DNA of 64,000 bases from Lunularia cruciata (taxonomy: Eukaryota > Streptophyta > Marchantiopsida > Lunulariales > Lunulariaceae): positions 54,004,501-54,068,500 of the forward strand of contig OX419761.1 of the NCBI GenBank assembly GCA_948567375.1, read 5' to 3'. Below the pieces are notes generated by a model. It did no database searches. It saw nothing but the letters and a program-made list of their open reading frames with translations, and was not told where the DNA came from. This document shows, piece by piece, positions 10,051-22,665 of the stretch. A program made the position numbers and the translations under genes. Position 1 is the stretch's first letter; every line of letters starts with the position of its first letter.

Positions 10051-12778
10051 ATGTCATATGGACCGCAGCTGCATCTAGTGTAGAACAACACTCACAAGTG
10101 AGTAATGAAGAGATAAGAGTCCCCAATGATAAGTTAAGAAGAGAGTACCAATGAGTATTTATCTTATGTAAATACTTGAGGACATAGTAGACATTACTAA
10201 GCTTGATGGCCTATGTTGGACCCCCCAAATCAAGCAAGGCTATCAGAGTTGTGCTTACATACCCCATTGCAAAGTCCAATACTAACAAGAAATTTTTAAG
10301 AAGATTGCAAGAAGAAAGCCCGTTAGAAAAGTTTTTATGAACTAATATCAAATTTCAGTCAACATCAAGTCTACTACCTCCAAGGCTGATATGATTGCCT
10401 TGCAAATTGACTTGGCTGTGACCAGATTACAAATATATGCAACATAACTTTTTCACAATCTTGGCCTTGTGAGAGCACAAACAATACAAAGATTGGACAC
10501 ATGTGTGTCCCACTTTGAACTTTTCTTTGTTGATGGATTGGTAATTCTAGTTTATGATGAGAAATGGGTTAAAGCTTACAAAAATGGATTAGGAAAGGAT
10601 ATTCCCAACACTTAAGACAACACTCCAAGCAAGTATGTTGAGAAAGACAAATATCATGAGTTCATATCATGTGTATCAACACCATCTACCTATAAATGAA
10701 CATAGTTCATACATAGTTGAACTTGTGCCTAAGTTATCCTATATCACATCAAGTCAAACCTAGCTAATCAAAAGAACAAATTTCACCACAAACCTCTACT
10801 AAATGCTTGTGGTAAAAAAATTTCTATTAGTACTAGAGGTTTGGAAAAAAGATACTTGTGTAGTAAAGTTTTCATTACTGAATGCAAAGTCCTCTACGTT
10901 TATCTCATGAGGAGCTATCAGATCATCAATTGGTTGCTTAGCCTTGCTAAACTGATTAAAATTATAATCTAGATTACCTCTTCACACTCTACGGCCTTGC
11001 ATTGCTTTTTTGTTGTTTGAGATTGCATTTGTAATTTATAACAGATCTATACTTGTACATGAGTGGCTATCTGCACACCTTCATGTGCTCCTTGAAGTCA
11101 GTCTTGACATAATATTTTTTGGGGTAACTTTGATAAGTAAATTTTTTCTTCCGCACCAAGTGTTTACAACCAAAGTGCTATCTCAATGGTATTTGTACAT
11201 GAGTGGCCATCTGCACACCTTTATTTGCAATAACCAATTTACCATTGCAAATGGTACTATGAACTTGATGGATTACTCACATAAAGAGGACGTGGAACCC
11301 TTTGGCCATATAAAGGTTATAATGTCAATTGGAGGCTTTGAATGTTAAACACGGTTATACTTGAACCACGTATAATGTGTATTTAGGAATGTAAATGAAA
11401 GCATCTATTTTTAACCAAAAGTATCTATTGTCATATAAATGAGAGGATTGTGAGAACTTGATGTATAGAATATACAAGAGTATGAATGATTGGAGTATAT
11501 TTTACAATAGAGAGTACCAGAGTAGTTTATGCAAGAGCTTGTATAGACAAGGGGAGTATATGTAGATAAGAATTATAAAATTTGTAGAGTTTTGTGAGGA
11601 TAGTGTGAAAGTAAGCATGAATTATTTGAGGAACATAGAAGGGTAGTAAAGACTGCTTGGATACAATGACATATGATTGTTGGCAAGAAGACCATGCAAT
11701 ATGTTGATCATGGTAGGGGGAAGGTCCATGAAGTGAATGGATGAAGTGGTAGCCAAAACAAGATCACATTTCATTAATCATGTCAAAAGGTCCAGATCAT
11801 AGACCGTTACATCCAACCATAAAATGGAAGACAACATAGGCATACCTAAGCTTCATAGCAATCAAAATTGGAGTACTTGAAACAAATGTGCTAGGGTGGA
11901 AATTATGATAAATGTTGGAGTTTGACCATATTTTAAATTTTAGTTTGAAGTAGTTTGTGTTTTGGAGCACTACTAGTGCATTGATGTTGTACTTTTTCCT
12001 AAATTTAGTATGAAATACTCAAATATAGAATTCAAGATCTTGGATCAAGTGCGATTGGGTCAACACACCTTGAAAATTGATTTATATTTAGGGATTGGTT
12101 TTGAGTTCAAATGCCAAATTGCATGGAAATTTAGAGAAGTGTATAACCAATTGATTGGTAGTGTTTGGTTCAAGAAACATTACATGTATGAGGTCTGATA
12201 TATCAAACTTCAATAAAAATATCATCATAAGCTCTATTTGATTTATTATATCTACAATTATAATTAATTGCAAATTTTCTCATTTGAGGTCATAGTTGAG
12301 AGAAGATTGTGACAGCCTAGTGTCAAAGTACTTATATTATAATGAATAACATATAGTAACAACAAGTTATTCCCACAAGGATATAGGTTGGAAATGGTTA
12401 AGAATGAAAGATAGTGTCACAATACCACACTTTGTTTATTATTTCATGTTTAACCTCTTGGGCAAGGACCACTCCCAATAGAAGATAGTCTCATCCTCTA
12501 AGGCCTATTATAAAAAGGAAAAAGGAACAACACTTATCACTTTCACTGCAAATATTATCTAAGATTGCTCTTGAAGGTGATGGCTCACTTCATGACAAGT
12601 GCCTCTCTAATTTGAAGTTGTTACTCCTGAAATTATGGTTCACTCTTCCTAGAAGGCATAACTTACAGTGCACACTTCATGTTTGTCCAAATGTCTTGGT
12701 GTTTTTATTTTGTGATACTACCCATGCAGTGAGCTTTCCAATCCACTCCTTGAATAGGTTCACCCTTTCAAATCCTTC
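10051..12778. other. Transposon-derived or unassigned sequence
   Basis: No protein domain is recognisable. A short segment containing TTGTACATGAGTGGC followed by ATCTGCACACCTT occurs twice, at about 11,054-11,090 and 11,193-11,230, inside a 112-codon plus-strand frame (11,010-11,348). I regard that frame as chance or transposon debris. Confidence 0.35.
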
Positions 12779-13319
12779 TATCATGCCATTTGTAGCATTG
12801 CACCTAGATTGTTTGGACTTTGTAGTAGTAGTGTTAGTAGTCATGAGTATTTTAGTAGTTACTCATAGACTACTTGTTGATGGTCAGATTTTGTGTTCAA
12901 GGTACTAGCTACATGGTAGGGCCCACATTCACTTTCCCCGTTTAGACCGTCAATGTGCCATCAACGGGACCGTTAGGGTTGGAGACCAAGCGGTATACTT
13001 TTGAAGTGCAGCTCAAGAGAGCTCACTTCTCTGATGTTGAGTCTTTGAATTCTTGGCTACGGTGGATAGAGGCCTATGAGCATCACCTGGATTCTCTTAG
13101 CTAGAGTAGGTGTAGCTTGACTATAATTAGAGCACAATTGTTAGCAGATTATTGAATGATAGATCAAGTACTGATTTGATTGAGTGTGACTTGAGTTCTA
13201 TGAACAAATTGATTGATTGTGGCACTTTAGAGTCCATGTATGACTTATGTGTGAGTTGTGCTTCTATAGTGTGTGATGTTGACAATGATGTATGTTGTGT
13301 AGCAATGTATATATGCACA
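12779..13319 (+). mobile_element. Solo LTR of family A (opposite orientation)
   Basis: This is the reverse complement of the A1 3' LTR: it begins TATCATGCC, as A1's LTR does in its own sense. It runs through the shared body (GGACCGTTAGGGTT, TCAAGAGAGCTCACTTCTC, GATTCTCTTAGCTAGAGT) and ends with the 109-bp terminal block (GGCACTTTAGAGTCCATGTA through GTAGCAATGTATATATGCACA). No family-A internal sequence flanks it. The 5-bp flanks (CCTTC left, roughly GCACT right) do not match, so no target duplication is preserved. Confidence 0.75.
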
Positions 13320-14089
13320 GCACTTCAATGCAAACCATGATCAAAGGAGAGAATCAACTTTGCACCACACACTTTGGATTTTATTGTGAAATGCATTACC
13401 TCTACTCTAACATAGATATCTTGACAACAAATAAAATGGAAAGACATATAACTTGCAAAGAATGAAGAGCAATCTTTACTTTTAATTGAAGTATAGAAAA
13501 ACAAACTAATATGAGTGCCTTTGGTCCTTAGCCTTAACTACCTTTTTGGCTTCAACCCAAAGGGATGAGGAGACCAAGTGGATCTTCTAAAAATTCTAAG
13601 CTACTATGTACACTACTCAATTAAGATCCCAATCATATCTTTACCAAATTCTCTATAGATTAGGTGCCTAATATGTGTTAGGGAAGCTATCAAGTCTTCC
13701 AAACCTAATCTAATTTCAACCTACAACCTTTGGGTACACAACTCCAAAGTCTTATACAACTCTAAGGTCACTCTTCATGAAGTATGTACAATTCCAAGTG
13801 CAGATACTAATATACAACTTTGAGTATTTGACTAATGTACAACTCCAAGTATCTGACTATTTACCAAGAGTACCATGTCTTTGAAGGACTTCCTCTCAAA
13901 AAAGTACCTTTGGCTTATATTGTTGGGGGTGATGGACTACATTTTGCCCTTGAGGTATCTAACTAATTGGTTAGTGTGTGGTTTTTAGATATTTCTAACA
14001 AGTAGGTATGGCAAGTTTTTGTGAACTTCTTATTGGCAAGCTCCCTCAACCACAAGGAGAAAAGGTTCATCTTCTCCTCCTCTACATTT
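13320..14089. other. Unassigned sequence
   Basis: No domain or repeat boundary is visible. It could be a continuation of the decayed element at 14,090-15,612. Confidence 0.3.
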
Positions 14090-15612
14090 GGAACTTCAAT
14101 TCATGCCATTTTGCTTGCAATACTTGAAGTTGTCCTTCTTCCTTTAGCTTCTCAATGAAGAAATGCTTGGCCTCGTCAAGTTGATGTATTGTCTTCCACT
14201 TGTCTTCCTAGATATGTTTGTTCCAAGTGCCTTGCCCCAATTGCAGTGCTTCTTGTCTGGCCAACTCTTTCTCCAACTTTTTGGCCATATGTTCCAATTG
14301 CAATGCCACCTCCTTCTAGTACTCCTACATTTAAAATTCTAAGGTGATGATCCTATCATGGCCCCTCCTTCACTTCATTCAAAGTGCTTTCTAACTCAAT
14401 GCACACCATAGAATCACTCTTTGGCTTCTTTCTAGAGCAGTTTGTCAAGTTGGAGTGCAATCAACTCACCTTGCACCTTCCTGGTCTCTTTGGCCTGTTG
14501 AGAGCAATAATTTCCATAGTGGCATTATACTTCTTGATTGTATAGTTTTACACTAGCATGTTTACCTTGCTTGCTTCCTCCTTGTACAAGTCTTTGGCCT
14601 TTTGAGTGTAGACTTGCTGGTGCATGTATTTCACAAGTGTGGTCCACAATGTCAATGCATTTGGCTTGGTATTGGGGCAAGAGGGTCTCTATCAATTGTA
14701 GTGTAGCTCTGATTGAATCTATGATGAAGTTGGCACACTCTCTTGGGCTTGCACTTGCACTGAAGGTCTTAATCCATCTCCTATCTTGGTCTCCACCTCT
14801 AGTGCAGGATCAGGGATATCGGTCTCAATGTTGACATTCTCTTCCTTTGCATGCTCAATGATTTGGTCATCTTCTTGTTGCATGAATTTGGCATCAACAT
14901 GAATTTTGGGCCAAAGTTCTTGGGTACTCAAGCACTTGGTGTGATCTTGGTGCTCTTTTATGGCTCTTCTTCTTTGATGGTGCTCAGTGGCACTTGTTCA
15001 AGTGCAATCAATTGTCTTCTCTAGGTCTTGTAGGGCACACCTCCACTTCTTGGTCCTATAAGTTTGGGAGATATTGTGCATCTTCCTAATGGTCTTCTTC
15101 TTCTTCTTCTTCTTTGTCTCTTAAGGTAGAAGGTGACGCTTGTAGGATGAAGGACACTTGATTGTCTTCTTCCTCATCCTCATCATCTTTTATGTCCTCT
15201 GCTTCTCATTCCTTTGATGACACTTTAATTATGTAGGTGTTAGTGTGTGACTTCTTGGTAGATGGTGGGTGCTTCTTGGGAGTACTTGTCTTTCTTTGTG
15301 CTACAATCTTGGGTGCAGCCAATTCTTTTTCCACCAGCACAAAAGGGCTAGATACAACATTTGAGCATCAATATCTCTATACTTAGCTAGTAGAATGGGT
15401 CCTTCAAGTTGTTCATCAAAATAACTTATAGGATGAAAATGGATGGGAAACCTCTTTCTCTCCTCTTGGATTAGGAGATTGGTTCCTATGTAGAAATGTA
15501 TAGCAAACAAGGCAAGATGAGTGGCACCTCCTTTCTCCTCAAAGTCATGATGTAGGGTCTGGGTGTATCCACTGAACATGTCATTCCAATCAATTTGCTT
15601 GCTTGAGTACAT
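14090..15612 (-). pseudogene. Second copy of the unrecognised transposon ORF
   Basis: The minus-strand frame 15,612-15,301 contains LFAIHFYIGTNLLIQEER and FDEQLEGPILLAKYRD, which aligns with the plus-strand module at 1040-1180. Downstream, with several stops, come a Lys-rich stretch, an acidic run (EDIKDDEDEEEDNQ) and then a Gln/Lys/Glu-rich helical region near 14,300-14,100 (EAKHFFIEKLKEEGQLQ) that reads like a coiled coil. The same order of a conserved N-terminal part followed by a charged tail is seen in the first copy. The function is unknown. Confidence 0.45.
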
Positions 15613-16287
15613 ATAAACAAAGAATATAGCCTAGCTATTGGTCAAGTAGGTAGTTTTTTTGGATTTGAAAATCTTCATTATTGCTTCTACTATGGATCTT
15701 CTTGCAAGGTCTTTGTAATTAGCTACTCTCTACTTATTTTTCTTTGACCTCTTGTCATTAAAAGTAGCCTTGATTTTGGTAGTCAACTTCTTATCTATGA
15801 ATTTTGAGTCAAGGGTCATTGCTCTTGTCACTCATGCATATGGGCTAAGTACCATGCACTAGTGCTCCTCTATCTAATTGTTTGCATTTCCTCTCATTCC
15901 CCCCTCTCCATTGTCTTTTCTCTCTTTCCTCTCATTTCATGAATTATAGCAAAGTCAATCAATTCCCAATTTGCTATGGATTAATGCAGTCCTATAGTGT
16001 ATGGCTCATTTATTCACAAGAAGAGGCCTAAGAATGGCTTCTAGGATCTTCCTATATGTTCTTGGTGCAAATACTATAGTTGAGTGGCAGTGTGCACTAT
16101 TGTTATAAGTAGACATGCTAGTTTGTTTGCTAGGTTCATACATCCACCACAAAGTCCTCCTTCATCTCATCATCAATATTGGTTGTTAAATTGTCTTTCT
16201 TCTCTTTTTGGCACTTCAAACTAGTAGTGAGTTCTTGCACATGAAGATAAGTAAGCTCCTTGTAATTTCTTATGTGTACTTCAGCAA
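15613..16287. other. Unassigned sequence between repeats
   Basis: There is no coding signal or repeat edge that I can support. Confidence 0.3.
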
Positions 16288-16824
16288 TGTAATACCATTA
16301 GCTAAAAAAATTATCTATAGGTGAAAATTGACTTGGTAATATCTTTAAAATTAATATACATGATGGTCTAAGTAGATCAAATAGAGGAGTCACCAATAGA
16401 TGAATTCCAATAATAGGTTAGAAATAAAAAACACACAAAAAACTTCAGAGTAAATTTTGGAGGCCTGAACAAAAGAATTAGGCCTAAAAAAATTGTGTGT
16501 TATTTCACTTTTTTGTCTTGTCAACATATTTCTAATGATACTTCATTCATGCTATTTTCAACTTCCTACAAAAAGATTTCCCAAAGATTCACTTTGGTCA
16601 AACTTGTTTGACTAACCAAATAGGACAAGGATCAACATATCACCAATCCATGTATCTAATCTAAAGGTGTAGCTTGTGGACGTGTAACCAATCCATGCAT
16701 CTAATCTAAGGATGTAGCTCCCCATGGAAGGATCTTCTTTGTTATATAATAAAGGCAAGGTGCTCCTTTGGGACAATAGAGTTTTTTGAGAGTTCTAATC
16801 TTGTGCATTTCTTGAGCTATTATA
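16288..16824 (+). mobile_element. Diverged LTR of family D (D2)
   Basis: It aligns with the well-bounded solo LTR D1 at 24,333-25,068. It starts TGTAATACC and shares TACATGATG, GGAGGCCTGAAC then GAATTAGGCCT, TTGTCTTGTCAA, GTCAAACTTGTTTGACTAACC and the promoter-like ATATAATAAAGGCAAGGTGC. The end at about 16,824 is inferred from the D1 terminus. No flanking duplication is visible. Confidence 0.6.
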
Positions 16825-17120
16825 GGCACAAAGGTGTGATGGTTTGTAGCAGTGAAAATTATTGAAAGAATTTCCATGGCTTGCTCTAAAAGAATTGTAG
16901 AGTTGCAATCTTGATTCCTTATGATGTTGATAACTCTTGTTAAGAAAGTTGATGCTTGTTCAAATTCAATCGCAAGTGGAAAAATTGGCAACTACAATGC
17001 AATAGGAGTTTGCTTTATTCACAATGCCCCACCTTAGCACACAAACCCCATTAAGGGGAGAATTGAAACATTCATGTGCTTCCAAATTGCCAAATCGGAG
17101 GAATAGTATAGAGAAATGGT
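16825..17120. other. Flank of LTR D2
   Basis: No feature can be supported; the minus-strand frame 16,991-16,701 overlaps the LTR and is chance. Confidence 0.3.
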
Positions 17121-17812
17121 TTGAGGATGAATGGGGTTGATTTATCTTCGGATTGGGATCTAAGGGAACAAAGAAAAGAAGAGGAAGATATAGATAACAT
17201 GGACATTCTTATGAAATGGTGTGGATTTATCCATGAAAGGCAATATTTGAAGGTTAGATTGCAAATGTTGCATAGTACAAAGTTTGTATACAAATTCTTC
17301 TTTGTGCTTGATCTGTTTGCTTTCAAGCAACTTATGAGGATGGATATGGACTCCTTTGCCACTTTGGTGAATTTACTCAAAGTGCATGGTATTTTCAAAA
17401 GAAGAAAGGAAGCTAGAAGATACCAAAAATTTATATGGCTCCAAGTTGCATAGGCATTGGATTGATTTGTCCATAATAGAAATAGAGCTTATGTTGCTAT
17501 AAGAATGAACTTTCAGACAATTAGTGTAGGTCCACAACCAAGTTTACTCAAAGAGTAATCATCACCATATTATTTATTCTGAGAAAGGAAGTTCAATGGT
17601 ATGGGATCAAGGAGAGGGTGTGAATTTCATCTACATTTGCAAAGAAAGGGTTTGCATGGTGTGTAGTGGATGGTACATTTTTTCCAATGTCACAAAGGCC
17701 TACTATTGATGGTGAAGTTTGCTTTACTAGAAAGGGTAGTCACTCAATCAATGGTCATGTGATATATGATGACAAGCACAAAATTAATCACTTTTGCTAC
17801 AGGTAAGAGAAT
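17121..17812 (+). pseudogene. PIF/Harbinger (HARBI1-like) transposase relic
   Basis: The frame 17,121-17,453 carries a helical N-terminal part (MDMDSFATLVNLLKVHGIF), as in the region ahead of the nuclease of HARBI1-like proteins. After stops and one frameshift near 17,590, the nuclease core reads GFAWCVVDGTFFPMSQRP, DGEVCFTRKGSHSINGHVIY and DDKHKINHFCYR. VDGT, RKGxxSIN and the second Asp in the YDDKHKI stretch match the DDE_Tnp_4 fold; the third acidic residue and the C-terminus are not found. The text ends at an AG|GTAAGA that resembles a splice donor. At least two in-frame stops make this copy inactive. Confidence 0.7.
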
Positions 17813-18539
17813 TTTGTTTTTTCAATTGTCTTTGCAATAGTGGCTTTGAATGCATATTGAAAGTAAATTATAAGGTTTATTGAATATGATTGCTTAGTGT
17901 GTGGCTAATAAAATGAGTGGCATTGCACAAGAAATGCCTTACTGATGTCATGATATGACATGTATAAAAATGTATGAGCTATGCTTAGACCTAAATCAAC
18001 AAGGCACTTGTATCATTTAAGAGAAATAAGTATTTAATAGAAATTGTTTGATATGTGCTAATGAATCATGTAGTCCCTTCATTCAAACAAGGCAACACTC
18101 AAGAGAGAAAGGACTTCAATCATTGCATGTTTCAAAAGAGTTCTCTAAATGCATATTGCTTTGGTATACTAAAAGCCCAATGGCACTCTTTGCAAGAGTA
18201 GAGAGTCCAATTAAATAATAGAGAATGTGATGCCTACCTCATGTGTTGGATTTCCACCTATGTTATCTTGCATAACTTTTTTATTAATAGGTGCAATCCA
18301 TGAAGGATGAGGAGGACATAGTTAGAGATGAAACCTAAACCACTTAGTTCATAGATGTAGGTGGTGGGAGCATGCCCTAGATAGAAGCAAGTGTTTGGAG
18401 CAATCACTAGATCAAGGAGGAATCTAGACATTCAATTGTAGATGCTTACCTTATGTTTAATTGAGCACCTGCAGATAGTTGTATGAGACTTATGAAGATT
18501 TATAAACGTGAAATGTGTTTTGTGTTTGACATGTATTTA
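17813..18539. other. Unassigned sequence after the Harbinger relic
   Basis: I looked for the transposase C-terminus (a WPGSxHD-type motif) and did not find it. No terminal inverted repeat is evident. Confidence 0.3.
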
Positions 18540-18915
18540 TGCAAGGGGTTTGCTTGTGATGGGCCAAAGTTGCTCAAATGTTGAACTAAGGTTGCTTGGT
18601 TATAGCAAGAGTTGCTTGTGTGATGGATAGGGTCACTCATTTTAGAGTGGAGTTGCTTGCATGATGAATGGCTTTGCTTATTTTAATGTGGAGTTGCCTG
18701 CATTATAGAAAATTTGCTCATCTGAGAGTTGCATTGCTCATTTTAGAGTAAAGTTGCTTGGAAAAATGTAAGGTATGTCAAATTGCTTGCTAATATCAAA
18801 TAGAAATGCGTAATTTTGTAGAGTAGAGTTGCTTGGATGGAAATTATGTTTTGTGTCAAATTGCTTGTTTTTGTCAAATCAAATTGCATCATTTAGTTGA
18901 GTGGAAATCTTTTGG
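18540..18915. repeat. Degenerate minisatellite with GAGTTGCTTG core
   Basis: About eight irregular units repeat a GTTGCTTG or TTGCTCAT core, often preceded by TTTTAGAGTGGA, with spacing of roughly 30-60 bp. Confidence 0.5.
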
Positions 18916-19439
18916 GTATATTTTATTGTTTTAGAGACAATTGAATATAGTACAAGGATATATTTGAATTTTGGGAAACATAGGGAATCACTATAGGGAT
19001 ATATTGGAATTCATGGGGGCATTTAGAGGCATTCTTTGCATGAATCCATTGAAAGCATTTGTGAGAGAGGTAATCTATTTGCAAAGTAAATAAGATATTG
19101 GGAGAAGGAAAATCCATGACAATAATACATCAAGGAGAAGGAGAAAAATTGAGAGAGATAATGTCCATGAGAAAGAGGAAAAATGAGGAGAATGATAGTT
19201 TGCAAGGAGACAATATTGGGAATGGGAAAACTGTGATAGGAGAGAGAGAGGGACAATTTGTGAGGAGGATTGGGAGAGAGAATTTAATTTCTAAATCCAA
19301 GCAAGGAGCAAAAAATTCATGAGAAAGAAACATTGCAAGAGGTGAGAGAGAGAGAATGGAGGGAGAGTAGATAATCAAAAGAAAGACAATTGGGAAAGGA
19401 TTTGAGAAACCTATTTTCTTAAGTTTCATTTTTGTATTG

Positions 19440-20255
19440 AAATCAAGAGGCATGTGAGAGTGAGTAACTCTGAGGTGCAGGAGTGCATATTCAAAAGAAT
19501 GATAACCATAGAGTCCAAAAAATGAGTTTGAGTGAGAACCATAGAATCTAGAAATTAGAGGTGAGATGTGGGAGGGCACACTCAAAAGAAGGCAACCACA
19601 AAGTCTAGAAATTGAGTTTGAGTGAGAACCATAGAGTCTAGAAATTGGGGGTAAGGTGCATGAGTGCACATTCAAAAGTGAGACAATTGTAGAGTCTATA
19701 AATTGGGAGTGAGGTGTGGGAGGCACATTTGAAAGAAGGAGAACCGTATAGTCCAGAAATCAAGAGGTGCGGGATGGCATATTCAACATAAGGACAACCT
19801 CAAAGTCCAAAAAGTGAGTTTGAGGGAGAATTAGAGAGCCCAAAAGTCAGAGGTGCAGAAGGATACATTCAATACAAGGGCAACCATAGAGTCTAGAAAC
19901 CGAGACTAAGGTGTGGGAGTGCATATTCAACAGAAGGACAACCCTTAGAGTCCAAAAATTGTGTTTGAGGAAGAATTGTAGAGTCTAGAAATTAAAGGTG
20001 AGGTACATGAGAGCACATTCAATAAAAGGACAACCACAAATTCCAAAAATTGAGTTTGAGGAAGAATTATAGAGTCTAGAGGTCAAGGGTGAGATATAGA
20101 AGGGAAAATTTAATAAAAAAGACAACTATATAGTCCAAAAATTGAGTTTGAAGGAGAATTATAAGTTTGAGTGACAATTGTAGAGTCTAGAAATTAACGG
20201 TGAGTTACAAGAGTTCAAAAGAAGTAATATAGAAATTGAGTTTGAGGTGCAAGAG
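19440..20255. repeat. Degenerate tandem array, ~110-bp period
   Basis: Repeated words recur in fixed order: GAGTGCA or GGGAGGCA, CATTCAA(A/C)A, GAACCATAGAGTCTAGAAATT and GAGTTTGAG. They recur about seven times with drift. The 198-codon minus-strand frame inside it (19,726-19,130) is a by-product of the array. Confidence 0.6.
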
Positions 20256-20699
20256 AGAGGGAATAGAAGGTATATTTTATTTAGGAGGCAAACAAAGAGA
20301 ACATCCATATTCAATTTGGAAAATCAGGGAATGGGAAAAATTCAAGGAAGTAGGGCAATTTGTGAGCAAAGCTTCTATACCTTGATTGAGAAATCTCAAG
20401 AAGAATGGCTGATATCCTTGACAAGTGTTGTGACTCTCCAAATATAAAAGACATCAAGAAAGATTGGTAGCTTATTGAATATCAAAAACTTGGAGGCAAG
20501 ATGACCCAAATCAAGTAGGTATGATTTGAAAAATCTCAGGTTAGAGGTATAGTTGAAGTGATTCATGTGAAAGTTAGAGGAGAAAAATAGAAGTGTGGAA
20601 GATTGGAGTGAAAGATCATATTAGGACTCTTGAATGAGAGAAACTCTAAATGCCAAGCATGAGCTTGGGCTTTGGTATTTTAGTGAACATACAAGGCTC

Positions 20700-20935
20700 T
20701 TGAGAGGCTTCTAAAGAAGCTTCTTAAAATTTGCCTTCTTAGAGTGCAAACTAAGTTACTTGAGAAGTTTCTTGAGAAGCTTCCCAAGAGCCACCTACTT
20801 GGCTTGCAAGCTAAACTAGTCAAGAAACTTCCAGAGTTTCCTTCTAGAAACCACCTACTTGGCATGCAAGCTAAGCTAGCTGAGAAGCTTCCCAAGAAGC
20901 TTCCTCTCAAAAGTTACCACTTAGCATACATATTA
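20700..20935. repeat. Minisatellite with GAGAAGCTTCCCAAGA core
   Basis: Units of about 65 bp repeat GAGAAGCTTCCCAAGA, CCACCTACTTGGC and TGCAAGCTAA. Both strands are open through it, so the frames at 20,680-20,992 are not genes. Confidence 0.6.
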
Positions 20936-21059
20936 CCAAATACTTGGAAGGTACCAAGACACTTCCTAGATACTTATAAAATATTCTTATGATTCTTGGC
21001 TAATTTGGCGTACTTACTAATTTGTTATTTTTGATCAACTCATCTATAAACTCCATATT

Positions 21060-22665
21060 GTTACATATTCCTCCACCACTAATTGATAAAATCCTAGTCA
21101 CCATGGAAACTTCAAACTATTGGATGGCCGTTTGTGCATTGCAAAGATGAGAAAGTGGCTCCCACATGGCATCATGAAGGGGATACCCTTTCCAAAGGAC
21201 TTTCTACTCAGTCTATTGTTAGCGGCCATGTTGAATGTGGCAACGTGCAAGGATACAATCAACTTCATACTTGCTAAAGAGAGAGAATAAAGAGAGAGAA
21301 TCTAATGATTGCCTACTTGGAGTTATTGTAGGCCAACTTAAAAGCCACAAAGCATTCATCCCAATTGGTATGGTGAATGTTGACAAAGACACAAAGCATA
21401 TCCTCCAAGATGCAAATTTGCACATTTGATTTTCCCATCAATTTGAGGATGATAGGCCATGGACAAAGCAAGCTTGGTATTGAGTAGCTTAAAGAATGCT
21501 TGCCAAAATTTACAAATGAATCATAAATGATGAGTCAAAGATGAGTACATGAGGCATCCCATGATTATTGAAGACATTTTTGAATATATAGATTTGGGCG
21601 AATGTTGGAGCATCCATTGTATCAAAGGTTGGTGTTAAATAGATTTTTTTACTAAGCTTATCAACAAACATCACAAATGTTGTATGATCTTACTTTGTCT
21701 TTGGCAAGGATGCGATGAGATCTAAGCTCACATGTTCCCATTGAGTAGATGGGATGGGAAGTGGTTGAAGGAGTCCGCTTGGTTTTTGATTATTGGCCTT
21801 GTTGCATTGGAAGTTCTCATAAGATCAAACAAAATTTTGAACCTCTTGTGCCATGTTGGGCCAACACCATTGGTATTGTAGGGTACCCAAGTTCTTATCC
21901 ACATCCATGTGACCAGTAATTGGTAAGTCATAGGATTTTTGAAGATGCATAAGTTGTAGATTACCATTGGGTAGAACATAGATCCGGTTCTTCTAAAATA
22001 AAAGACTTTTATTGAAGTAGAAGGTGTTGTATTTTTTTTTGTGTACTGCAAGAAAACTTTGTACCATCTAAAAGGAAAGATCTTGTTGTAAAGTGGTCCT
22101 AAATTCAATTTAGACTTTTGAGTCACTTAAAATTGTCATAATTGCCGCTATGATCAGATTTTCAAGAAGAGTCTTCAAATCAGGTCATCATGATAGGGCA
22201 TTCGAGATGACATGGAACATATTGGGTTTGTACTCACATTTGATATCAAAAAACTATAGATGTCTCTCCATCGATGATGTGGACTCTTCATGTGCTCCAA
22301 ATGTAATGTCTACAACAAAGGTTTGTGTTCAATTTGCATGATCACTTGTTTCCCCAAGAGATAATACCTCCATACCTTGGTGGCATATACCATTGCTAAT
22401 TTTTTTACCTCAAGTAGAGTAATTCCTTTCTATGGTGTTTAGTCAACAAGACACAAAGGTAGTGAGATGTAACCCATCTGGAAATTCCTAATTGCAACAT
22501 AACTCCAATGGCAAAGTTAGAAGCATCAAAATCAACCACACAAGATAGTTGAGGATCATATAATTAGAGAATGGATCTTAAAGACACCATTTGCTTTAGC
22601 TTCTTGAATGCTTCATGCTTGGTGGTCCGTTGAAAGCTTGAGGTCTTCCCCAAGATATCAATCAA
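21060..22665 (-). mobile_element. Ty3/gypsy element E, 3' part (RNase H and integrase)
   Basis: Read on the minus strand, degenerate frames give ILGKTSSFQ, an RNase H block with VDFDASNFAIGVML, and an integrase C-terminal half. The latter has LSMAYHPQIDG and FVNIHHTNWDECFVAFKLAY, typical gypsy integrase text. Many stops are present. The sequence stops abruptly at the A1 LTR at 22,666. It continues at 32,863 with the preceding part of the same polyprotein (RT connection reading FIYYYAHVIASL), so A1 is inserted into E. The 3' LTR of E was not recognised. Confidence 0.75.

Noticed and set aside
19130-19726. 198-codon minus-strand ORF
   Set aside because: It lies inside the degenerate tandem array and its repetitive Ser/Leu-rich sequence follows the array units.
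20680-20992. Frames with repeated LLEKFLEKLPK-like text
   Set aside because: Both strands are open because of the GAGAAGCTTC minisatellite; not a repeat protein gene.
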